From Anolis sagrei (lineage: Eukaryota; Chordata; Lepidosauria; Squamata; Anolidae), in NCBI RefSeq assembly GCF_037176765.1, contig NC_090022.1, positions 179,730,117-179,794,116 of the forward strand: 64,000 nucleotides of DNA, read 5' to 3'. Of this stretch, positions 51,201-63,200 are shown in pieces; positions within the stretch are counted from its first letter, which is position 1; every line of letters starts with the position of its first letter. A program made the translations under genes and the position numbers. The notes under the pieces are model-generated. The model did no database searches, was not told the DNA's origin, and saw only the letters and a program-made list of their open reading frames with translations.

Positions 51201-54200
51201 TCTGCTTTTGAAACACGACTGTGCCAAGTTCTCCTGTCTAGTTGAGTTCCATATATTTTACAGTAAGATGCAGAAAATTTTGGCCAAATGTCTTTTTATA
51301 GTGTTTTCTTGGTATATAAATGGTGAATAGATTAAAAGTGTCTTGTAAATATGAAGCCCAAACTGCCTCTATTAAATTAATTGTAAATTAATATGTTAAC
51401 AGTTTTGAATTGTCTTGACTAAAATGTCGAAAGTGGCATTATAGGCCTTTTAAAGTAATCCATTTCTAAACCATTTCTAAGCTGAAAAGCCGACGTTGTC
51501 CATAGACAACTCCAAGGTCATATATGCCTCCAAGGTCATCTATGCTATATGCTGAGCAAAATAATGGAATTATCAAAGGAGCTTACATTTAAGGAAATAT
51601 GGATAGGACAAAGGTGAAAGAAAATCAAGGTTCTTATCTTTTTTCCTTTTCTTTTATTTCCATGTCAGGAGGGACTTGAGAAACTGCAAGTCGCTTCTGG
51701 TGTGAGAGAATTTGGTCGTCTGCAAGGACGTTGCCCATGGAAATGCCATGATGTTTTTGATGTTTTACCATCCTTGTAGGAGGCTTCTCTCATGTCCCCG
51801 CATGGGGAACTGGAGCTGACAGAGGGAGCTCATCCACACTCTCCCCGGATTCGAACCTCTGATCTGTCGGTCTACCAGTTTAACCCATTGCGCTGCTGGG
51901 GGCGCCTAGATTCTTATCTGTGGATGGCATATACCTGATGATGCAATGAGTTCGCAACTTATTTTTTTTCTTTCACATTATTCCTCCAAGTGCCAAAAAA
52001 AGGTTGTACACATTAAATTTAATGAGTAATGCCATTAATTCCTTCTGCAATTACTATGACATCATGGAGTTAATGTAACTCTTTAACTCCTCCTGCTAAT
52101 CACACCCGGCTGTCACATGTAATATATGTTGAATGTCTTTTATACAAAGTAATCTTGTATATTCTGCAAAGCTGTAACATTTCACCTTTTTGTTTTAATA
52201 CAGAATGGGTCAATGTTGCCAATGATCTTCTCACAAAATGCAATCTAAATCTACATGTCAACAGTCTCTCTGATTGTGGAGCTGAAGTGTTTACTCAGCT
52301 TTATGAATCAATATTGGGAGAGAGTGTTCCAGGTAAGAATAAGGGCATCCTACCATCTTCTTTCCTTGGGTGATATTTTCTGCACACTAGTGAAATAAGT
52401 TTATTTTTATCAGCTTCCTCTTTTACATCCTGTTTTTTAAAGACAATACAAGTTAAAAACAATGCAAATGTCAAAATAAAATATAACATTTGAAAAACAA
52501 ATAGTTAATCAAAAACTGTATGCAAACCCTTAAAAAACAGTAAAAGGCAGTATTAAAAGCCCAAACCATGTCAGTTTATAAAAGCCTTACAACACAAAAA
52601 TGTCTTACAACACAAAAATATACCAATGGAAAGAGAGCAAGGAGGGGAACATCCTGGCCTTTCAAGGGAGAGAGATTCAAAGCCTGAGAGTAGCCACCAA
52701 GAAGGCCCTTTCTCTTATTCTTACCAAATGAGTCTGAGAAGAAAGTGGACAGCGGGGAAGGCCTCTCCAGACAATCATAGAAGTTTTAAGGGCTCATAAG
52801 GTCATACACAGTCCTTCAAATAATCTGGGTCCAAGCTGTGTAGGGCATTACTTCTAAATGATAATTTTAAGCAGTGTCATGATAATTTAAAATGCATTGT
52901 TCTTATGTGTTCTTTTAACCTGATGCTTCAACTAGTTTAGGTGTTACATGTTTAACTGTTGTTTCATGTTGTATTTCAATACGTTGCTTTTTAAACAATA
53001 CCAGCATCCAGCACTTTGAATTACGCTTGGAAACAGACTGGCAGCCAGTAAAACACTTGCTGTAAGGGAGTTGTGTGCTGCCTATAGCCAGCTCCATTTA
53101 GCAACCTGGCTGCAGAGCGTTGGGCCAACGGAAGTTTCTGACCATTTTCCAAAGTCAGCCCCACATAGAGTGCATTACAGTAATCCTAACAGGATGTATC
53201 TAAAGCATGTTCAGTTTAGCAGAAATACAGTGAGTTGAATTGTATATAAATAGCAATATATAGCTTCCATCCAAGAGTTTTTCATAACATACTGAACAAA
53301 GTGTTGCATCTTTTAAATGGTCAAAATCCCCTAGTTGTAATTAGACTTAAAAGACCCAAAATGTTAAACTCTATTGTACTGTACTGTCAGACCATCTCTA
53401 GATATCCTTCTTGACTACCCAGGAATATCCTTCTCCTAAGTGGTTGGTTTCTTCTATTACCCACATTGTGTTGGGAATTACTGAAGCTGCTTTTGTGATA
53501 ACACTGAGTTTGTGCTATGACAGCTGCAAAATGCAACCCTATCCGTGCCTTAGAGTACATCCCATTGAGATCAATGGCACTTACTCCTGAATAGAGTTAT
53601 AGTGACTGACATGTTGTTGGTTAGTTCTAATTAGGGTAAGCCCATTCAGTCAAAATACAGGTAAAATGTTTTGATCCAGTGGAGGTACTCTAGTTAGGAC
53701 TAACAACAGGATTTAAGTCATTGAATTGCAGCCGTGGTTATTTTGACAAAGGGTGTTCTTATCCCAAGCATGAATATCTTAAGGCCCCTTCTATACTGCC
53801 ATATAAAATCCAGATTATCTGCTCTGAACTGGATTAAATGGCAGTGTAGATTCATATAATCTAGTTCAAATCAGATAATGTAGATTATCTGCTTTGATAA
53901 TCTGGATTATATGGCAGCGTAAACACAGCCTAAGATTTTTTCTCTGAGGTTTTTTTTTCTAGCACTGAATGTAATAACAGTTTGATATTTTCATATGTTT
54001 ATCTATTGTTATATGACCTACAAACTTTTGTGAAAAGATCTCCATGGACTTGCACTTAGATTACATGAGAAGTAGATAGTTTTTCAAGTTTATTCAGTAT
54101 CTTATTCTGTGTGGTAACAGTATGATACAATTCCATTACTTTATAGATTTCATTGCTGTACCAAGTTGTCAAGAAGATGATGCGCATAATGTGCAGGCGG

Positions 54201-57200
54201 TAATCGATTCTTTGGCATTGGATTACTTGCAGGTCAGCTTATCGCATATAACTGGTAGGTACCCATATCTTAATAGACAGTATGTTGTTGGAAAAATACA
54301 CAAAGCAACCTTGCAACTCAGTCTGTCAGACATTTGCCATTTAGAGTAAGATGAAATATATGTGAGTGCTTGTCTGCTTGGAGCCAGCAAGAATTTATTT
54401 AATCTTGGATATATAAGAAGCCTGAATGTATAATATGGAAAAATTATGAGTCAGTTTTAAAGACTATGATTTTGTTCTTGTTTGTTTGGAAGTAAGGTCC
54501 ATTTGAGTGTTTTATAAGTAAAGCAGGAGACAATTTGTACCACAGGACACATATTCCCATCAAAAACAATGAAAAATTGCCAATGCAGTTATCTTGGAAT
54601 AAGTAGCCTTGCAGTGCAATCAGTTTTGGGTTTATTCAGAAGTAAGTGCCATTTAGTTCAATGGGCTTATTCCCAGGTAATCAGGTATAAAATTGATATA
54701 TTTCAGAACAGTGGATCTGTAAGCTAAGGTACCTGCTAGAAGATGCTTTTGGTTGGGTAAAATTAACAACATTCCTATTTCAACTGCTAACTCTACATAC
54801 AAGAGGGAAAAAAGAGTCACGGTTTATCTTAGAAAGCCTCCAAATCTTTATAACAGAACTTACAGCAACCTTTGTTGTATTGTACTCAGTCAAAATTAGA
54901 TCACACTCTAGGATCCTGATTTATAATGGCAGCAGGGAAGAATGTTAAATGCTGTGCTCCATGTGAGTATAACCTTCAGCGACATGGAGAAAAGCTGTTA
55001 TAATAAATAGTGACAACTTGTATGTCATACCATAAGGACTTTGCACCTAACTGTATTATTATTATGTATCATCACTATCATTATTACTAGTGCAGAGATG
55101 TAAAATAGTAGTCCGTGATATTTTTTAGCCCACTGATCTTATCAGCCCCAGCCATCATAGCCAGAAGGAATATTAGGGAAGTTGCAGTCAAAAACATCTG
55201 ATGGACCAGAGTTGCCTATCTCTGAGGTAGCTAGTAAAGATGTGGAGCATAATCTAAATTGTAATCACAAGTGAATGTTCTAAAGCTTGCTCTGATTGTG
55301 TTGACATTATTATCGTGTGTTCCCCTATTTCAGCACTGAACACGTGATTCAGTATCTGTGTTTCTAACTGAACAAGAACTGACTTCTCACTAGAACTGTT
55401 TACAGTGGAATCTCTACATAAAAGCATCCCAAGAGTATTTTCAGTTAAGAGCTATTGCTTGGCCCAGGTTTTGCTTTGACACAAGAGCAGCATTTTGAGT
55501 TAAGAGCTAGCTTTAGGGGGAGAGCTAATGCCAGAGTGCAGGGCTTTAGGGCTTCAAGAGAGCAGCCTCCCTGCCTTGTGCTTTGAGAAAATGCTACCTG
55601 CAATTTGAGTTAGTTGATTTTGAGTGGTTTTTATTCCTGGTACATTTGGTTTAATAGGGATGCTAATTTACAATGCATTCCTGTGCCCTGGTCCAGACCA
55701 TTCCTATTCCCATTGTACCTTCAATGCTTTTTGCCTTCGTTCATACAAGATTAACCTATTTCTGTTCAGGAGAAAATATTGTGAAGGGAGACAAGGAATC
55801 CATTAGAAATCTCTTGGAAATATTTGATGGCCTACTTGAATATCTTACTGAAGACATAAGTGAGACTGCTTCTCAGAATGGCGGTGAGCAAAAGAACATA
55901 GCATTTTCTATGTAGATTTGCTATTTTCAATATTTGTATGTAATTGCATTTTTGTGCCTGTGGGACTGTTGGTAGGAAAGAGGGTTCAAATAAAGTGTAC
56001 TAACCTTTCACTTTAATCACAGCTGCTATATAATGTAATAATATTTTATTTATATTCTGCTCCCCAAGGGGAATTAGAGCAGATTAAAGCATACACAGAT
56101 AGGCAAACATCCAGTGCCTTTAATACAATGGAATAACAATGAAACACAAATACACAGAACAAAAGTAACGGCTTCCCCTTCCATCTTCTGGAGGGAGTGC
56201 TCAACCCTGGCCATGGGGAGGCTCTTGTTCCATTTCCAAGCCGAGGAGCCTGTTGTCTGTAGACACCTCCTGGTTGTTGCGGTTTGTTAAATTTTATATT
56301 GAAATTACACAGCAGTCCTCCCAGCTCCAGGCCCCAAGTTGAAGTACACAGAGTATAAAAGGAAAAATGTCTTTACTCTTGAGTAATTGACACATGCAGC
56401 TTCATAAAGAAAAAATACAGTAGCCTTGAAAATACATTGTCCATCATTGTCCATTGCAGAAGGAAAAACAAACTTACAAAACAATGCATTAATCTGCTTC
56501 TTTCCAGCAAACCTTGCAGCATAGTTCCATCTCTGATTACTTCATTTCACCCACTACTTGCATCAAGAAAAAACCTTCACCTGATATACATTCACCTTAA
56601 CTTGATTGCTACATTGTCCATGTGTTCTTCCTCAACACACATATAAGCAAGGGATGATTCTTGTCAAGACTTACAAAATCATATACTGTAACACTCCTCC
56701 TTGTGTGTAGAGGGAAACACAATACATAATACAATTACATGGTACATTCAAAAATTCCCAAATCATTCAAAACATTCTGATGTTTCTGTACACTCAGTGG
56801 CTTAGTTAGTACATCAGCTAGATTTAGATTTGTATTACAATATACTATATCAATTTCACCATTTTTCACTGCATCCCTTACACAACTGTACTTAATATCT
56901 ACATGCTTGCTTCTTTGTTTTACTCTGGCCTGTGTTGCCATTGTGATGCATGTCTGATTATCCTCATATATTGTTGTTGGATCTTCAACAGGTATTTGCA
57001 AGTCTTTAAGCAGTTGTTTGATTACACAAATCTCTGTATATGCTAAGCTAAGTGCACCAAACTCAGCCTCACTGGAACTTAAAGCTACATAACTCTGCTT
57101 CTTCGACTTCCAGTCAATTACAGCATTAGAAAACTTAACTAAAACCCCTGTTGTCGATTTCCTATCAGTACAGTTGCCGAAATCACTGTCTGTATATACC

Positions 57201-60200
57201 TGCAAGGATAGTGAATCATCTGGACTTAATGCCAAACAAAAATCTTGTGTTTGCTTTAAATATCTTGCCACCCTCTTAAGTCCATTCCATGCAGCAATGG
57301 TTGGGTTGCTTGCATATCTGCTTAGAAAATTCACAGCAAATGCAATGTCTGCTCTGGTGTAATTACATATGTACAATAACTGACCAATAATGCTCTTGTA
57401 TAAGGCTTTCTCTTCAAATATTGCAGCATTTTCCACTTCATTTTGAAAACCTAAAATCATGGGTGATTTAACTCCTTTACAATCTTTCATGTTTAGTTTT
57501 TCCAAAATCTGCATTATCTTCCCTTTTTGGCTTAACACAAAACCTTGTTCAGTTTTCATAATTTGTACACCAAGAAAATATTGAATTGGACCAAGGTTTC
57601 TTAACTTAAAATGTTTTCCTAACTCTTCTGCAAACTTGTCAATTTCTGCTTGAGTTTCAGCCAAAAATGATACATCATCAACATATACAAACAATACTTG
57701 ATAATCATGTTGTACATTTCTTACATACACGCATGGATCTGCTCTGCTTCTCTGGAAACCCATTTTAGTCAAAACATCATTTAAACAATCATTCCAGACA
57801 AGTCCGTATAAAGAGCAATTCAGCTTAAAATACGTATTGGTATTTCTGTACTTTGAACCTGGTGGAGGTACAATATATATATTCTCCTTTAGAGTAGCAT
57901 TCAGATATGCTGTACTTATGTCAAAATGATATACCTTTAAATTCAAACATGCTGCAAGAGTTAAAATCAATCTTACAGAATTAGGACTAACAGTGGGCGA
58001 ATACACCTCTGTGTAATCTATGTCCTTAACCTGTGTAAACCCTCTAGCAACAAGACGCGCTTTGTACCTTACTTGACCATTAGCATCAATCTTTTGCTTA
58101 AAAATCCATTTTGTGTCAATAGGATTACTCCCTCTTGGTAAATCTGCAGGCTCATACACATTTAACCTTTCCATGCTTTTCATCTCTTCATCTATAGCCT
58201 CTAACCATTTTTCTTTCTCTTCTTGTGGCAAACTTTCTATTTCCTCAAAACTTTGAGGCTCATAATTAACTAAACATACTCTTACATTTTGTATTGTGAA
58301 CCTGTCAGGTTTCTTTCTGGTTCTCTCACTTCTTCTGAGTAAAATTTCCTGACTAGTTCCCTCTTCAGGATCTTCATTCACCTCATCATCCTCATCTGAG
58401 GGTCTAGGCCTCTTAAATTTCCTAATTATAGGCTTACTTATGAGTTGAGGTGTAGTAGCACTTTCTTGCTTTGTGTTTTGTCTACCTTGCTCATGAGTTT
58501 CCTCTTTTGAAATAGGAAAGAAAACTTCCTGATTAGCATGAATCTTATCCCAATTCTGGCTACAGGCAAAGTTAGCAGATCTTGATATAACAATGTTTCC
58601 TTCATTATCTAAAAATCTCCAAGCTTTGGCTCCCTGTGCATAGCCAACCATTGTTAATTTCCTGGCTTTATCTTGGCCTTTCCTTCTCAATGGTTTGGGT
58701 ATGAACACCCATGCCTGTGTCCCAAAATTCCTTAAATGCCCTAATGGAGGCTTCTTGCCATATAACATAAAATAAGGAGTGTTCTGAATAGGCTCACACC
58801 AGAGTCTATTAATTAAATAACATGCAGTCAGTACTGCTTCTCCCCATAGATTTTGGGATAATCCAGAATCTTCTAACAAAGAATCTTTCACTGTTTGAAC
58901 TTTTCTTACTAGTCTTTCTATCTTTCCATTTTCTGCACTTTGATAAGCACATGTGAGTCTGTGCTTTATCCCCCCTTTTTTCAGAAAATTTTCTAAACTA
59001 TGTGAGGTAAACTCTCCTCCTCTGTCAGTTTGGAGAGCCTTTACTCCTACTCCAAATTGTCTCTTCACATATGCCACCCAATTCTTAATAATCTCAAAAA
59101 CTTCACTCTTTTGTTTCAACAAAAAACACCAAGAAAAACAAGAATAGTCATCTAATATACACAGTATATAACAGGCTCCACCCTTACTCGGTTGAAACGG
59201 TCCAATTAAATCAGCATGTACTAACTGAAACTTTTCTTCTGAGTTTCTTAAACTTCTCTTACTAATTGGAGCTGACTGTGCTTTAGTTTTCTTACATACA
59301 TTGCAATCTAGAAACTTTTTGCAATGTTTTAATTTTATACCTTCACTAAACTCTGGCATTTTATACAACACTTTGAAACTTGGGTGACCTAATGTTCTAT
59401 GTAAATCATGAATGCATCCCTGGTGTAATGGAGCATTCTTACTTACTACATTTACATCACTTGTGTTACCTCCTGAAGTCAACACATTCAAATCCCCTTG
59501 TAATACACCAGTTCCACATAACTTATTCCCTTTCAAAATTCTGACTTTTCCTCCAGAAAAATTAACTTCATAACCTTCTTTATCCAGTTTTCCAACTGAT
59601 AATAAATTGTACTCAATCTCTGGAACTAAAAACACATTCCTTAATGTTTTACCCAAATGCTTAACATAAACTTCCCCTTGTCCCTGTACTTTGTACTGTT
59701 TTCCATCTGCAAGGGTAACATTTGAACATTTAGGATTTACAGGATTACAAATCAAACTTTTGTTGTTCACTATATGCTGTGAACATCCAGAGTCCACATA
59801 AAATATGTCTTCATCTGTTGGACTCCCTTGGGACTTCACAATGCTGACATGCGAGGAACTCCTCCTCTGGTTCACCTTCTTCCACACTTGCTTCTTCTGC
59901 TGCTGCTTTGGACAATTCCTCTTTAAATGTTTTGGAGACCCACAATTGAAGCACCTTCTCACCACACAAACTTTCTCTGTCTCCTCCTCGAGTGCAACTC
60001 CGGCTGACTGCTTTCCTTGAGAACGCCCTGCTGTGTTTGCAGTCTCCAGACAACGATCTCTTCGCCTTTCGCAATCAGCAAGAATTCTAGCACAAATATA
60101 TTGGAGGTTTAATTGTGCTTGTGGGAGTGATTCCAAGGAATTTACTATCCCGTCAAACGAATCATCCAAGGATGACAGGACAATAAAACACTTGTTTGGC

Positions 60201-63200
60201 TCTGTGAGATGAAAGTCTCTCTCCTCCAATTGCAAAAACAAACTCTGCAATATCTGCAAATGGTCTTTCAGACTTTCATTCTTCTCCAATCTCTTCCTGT
60301 AAAGTCGTCTTGCCAGTACAGCCACTGTTGCTGCCGAACTGGAAGCATGTACTTCTCTGAGTCTCATCCAAATTGCGTTGGGAGTTGGCAGGCTGCTTAT
60401 ATGAACCAATTGTTCATCGTCAACTCCTAACATCAGAGTAGACCTTGCTCTTTCCAGAGCTCTCAGCTGCTCTGCTGTAGCTGGCTGCTGCACTGGGTTC
60501 TCTGTGCATTCCCACAAGGATTCTCTCCTCAAATAACTTTCCATTCTGACTTTCCAAATGGAATAGTTATTGCCATTTAACCTGGCCATAGGGAAAGCAA
60601 AATTCATTCCAGTATCCATCTTCTTGTTTTGCCAATAAAACACACAATGCAAAACCAAAAATGTCTTCAAAACTGGAACTGGAGAAAAATAATATCCAAC
60701 TGGGCAATCTGGTCAGACTGGGCAAACTGCGCAGACTGGGCCCATAACCTGTTGCGGTTTGTTAAATTTTATATTGAAATTACACAGCAGTCCTCCCAGC
60801 TCCAGGCCCCAAGTTGAAGTACACAGAGTATAAAAGGAAAAATGTCTTTACTCTTGAGTAATTGACACATGCAGCTTCATAAAGAAAAAATACAGTAGCC
60901 TTGAAAATACATTGTCCATCATTGTCCATTGCAGAAGGAAAAACAAACTTACAAAACAATGCATTAATCTGCTTCTTTCCAGCAAACCTTGCAGCATAGT
61001 TCCATCTCTGATTACTTCATTTCACCCACTACTTGCATCAAGAAAAAACCTTCACCTGATATACATTCACCTTAACTTGATTGCTACATTGTCCATGTGT
61101 TCTTCCTCAACACACATATAAGCAAGGGATGATTCTTGTCAAGACTTACAAAATCATATACTGTAACACTGGTCGTATTGCCGGCATGGCTGCATGGATG
61201 CTTTTATTACCTTCCTGCCGAAGCAGTACCTATTGATCTATTCACATTTGCATGTTTCCTAACTGCTAGGTTGACAGGAGCTGGGGCTAACAGTGAGAAC
61301 TCACCCTGACCCATAGCTTTGGGGTCCGGGTGAGCTTCTGACCCAGGTATTGTCTGTGCAGACACTCATTCCTTACAGTGCATTGCTAAAGTTTACTATT
61401 GATGAGTAATTTCTGTATTTTGTATAAGCAGTTATAGACTATTGTATAAACCATTGTGCCCAAACAATATGATTTTGGAACACAATTGTGTGCAGTTGGA
61501 AATGGGTATAATTTGGAAGGAAGGTGCTCTTACAACTTTTCATCTTTGTGGCAAAGATTTTGTCCAGTTAATTCCTGATAATATTTGCTGGATTTTTACA
61601 GATGGTTTTAATCAGGTGGCTAAAGATGAAGTCCAGCATCATCATCTGGGAGAGCAAGAAGGTGGCCAAGAGTTGCCAGTTCCCTCCCTAGAACTACCAT
61701 CAGCTGTGGGGTAAGGCAGGTTCTTTATGACATTGTTGTCAACTTCATCTTTCTGTGCACCACTGTGATTATATATGCCACCTTTTTTGGAGATTGGGGC
61801 TCAAGATGACTCCAAAAAGACCAACAAGTACAATAAAAACACATAGTGACAGTATTAAACAACAGCAATAACATAGCATATAATTTAGCAGCATTGCATA
61901 GCCTTTAACGTGTTAATGTAAATGCCCCAAAGACACGAGATCCCATCTCATCTTGGAAACTAATCAGAATCAACTGTCATAGTACTTGGATGGGAGGATA
62001 CCATAGAAACCAGTTGTTATATAGGCTGTATGTCAGAGGAAAGAACTAGTAAGATCACTGCTGATTTTTCCTTGCCTAAGAAATCCTTGTGAAAGTCATG
62101 GGGTCACTATAAGTCAACATGCATGTTGAAGGCACATGCACACATCATGCATGTAAGTCTTGGCAGATGCATAGGGGATGTTCCTTCAAAGCCATAACAA
62201 ATAGTACAGCTCTTGAGCCTGGTTTCAGAGATCATACTGCTCAGGCATTTTGAGAGGGTTTTGTGTAGCTTTCTGCAGATTTGACACATTTATCTGAAAT
62301 CTGTAAATTATGTGAGGATGCACATGTACTTACATATTCACATTTCTCTCTATTTTATATTATGTCTGATATTCAAAATGTGGACAAACTGATTGAATAT
62401 ATAATTAATTTAAAATCATATAATTCAGTAGTTCTCAACCTGTGGGTGCCCAGGTGTTTTGGCCTACAACTCCCAGAAATCCCAGCCAGTTTACCAGCTG
62501 TTAGGTTTTCTGGGAGTTGAAGGCCAAAACATCTGGGGACCCACAGGTTGAGAACCACTGATATAACTGAGTTTATATCCTAGCTTGCTGATCCAAAGTT
62601 AATATAAGAAAGTAACTGCAACTATTAAAGCAGGATCATATATTGTCCTGGTGTCATACTGATTTTATACTGAGATATGTAGTGTGTGGTCACTTAATGG
62701 TTCACATGTTTATCCTATTAAGGGTATCTTAGATGAATGAATGTGCAAGTCATCATGAATGCAAAATGAAACTATCAATGTAAAATTTGCTGTTATGTTT
62801 TCAACTAAATATATTGAAGTAGTCCTATGGATTGTTTGAACTGGAGCACCACCTTGTGGTAAAATAAAGGACATAAATAGAGTAAATTTTGTAAATTAAC
62901 TTGTTTGATTTAAATCGAGCTGTATTCCAGTGTGAATCATAAATTATAGATTGCAAGAGACCACATGGGCCATCCGGTCCAATCCCCTGCCATGCAGGAC
63001 AAGCACAATAAAAGCACCCCCAACAGATGACTATCCAGCCTCTATTTAAAAGCCTTCAAAGAAGGAGTCTCCACCAGACAGAGAGTTCCACTGTTGAACA
63101 GCTCTTCTGTTCAGGAAGTTCTTCCAAATGTTCAAGTGGAATCTCCCTTCCAGATATTTGAACCAATTACTTTGATTCCTACTCTCCAGGGCAGTAGAAA

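Larger units (their letters stand above)
56275..61168 (-). mobile_element. Ty1/copia LTR retrotransposon, looks whole
   Basis: 4,894 bp in antisense to CEP95, in its intron 4. LTRs of 419 bp at each end (56,275-56,693 and 60,750-61,168) look identical and run TG...CA. The insertion has a 5-bp duplication, CTGGT (56,270-56,274 and 61,169-61,173). Inside are one long gag-pol frame, a purine-rich tract next to the 3' LTR and a tRNA-like primer site next to the 5' LTR. Identical LTRs and an exact target duplication imply a very recent insertion. I see no obvious break. Protein order (integrase before reverse transcriptase) makes it Ty1/copia. Confidence 0.93.
56163..61395 (+). mobile_element. SINE split by the copia insertion
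   Basis: Left part 56,163-56,274 ('atttccaagccgaggagcct', 'tgtctgtagacacctcc') and right part 61,169-61,395 ('tgccggcatggctgcatgga', 'cattaccttcctgccgaag'-like, 'gctaggttgacaggagctgg') are consecutive in the SINE family of 27,220 and 38,240. The retrotransposon sits between them, so the SINE was already there. Confidence 0.7.

Noticed and set aside
56437-56646. 69-residue + strand frame found twice (also 60,912-61,121)
   Set aside because: Both copies are inside the copia LTRs, antisense to the element. It is a chance frame repeated because the LTRs are identical.
61921-62030. 5S rRNA gene or 5S-derived SINE
   Set aside because: Only scattered similarity ('gatcccatctcatcttgg', 'agtacttggatggga'). 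Too diverged to call more than a trace.
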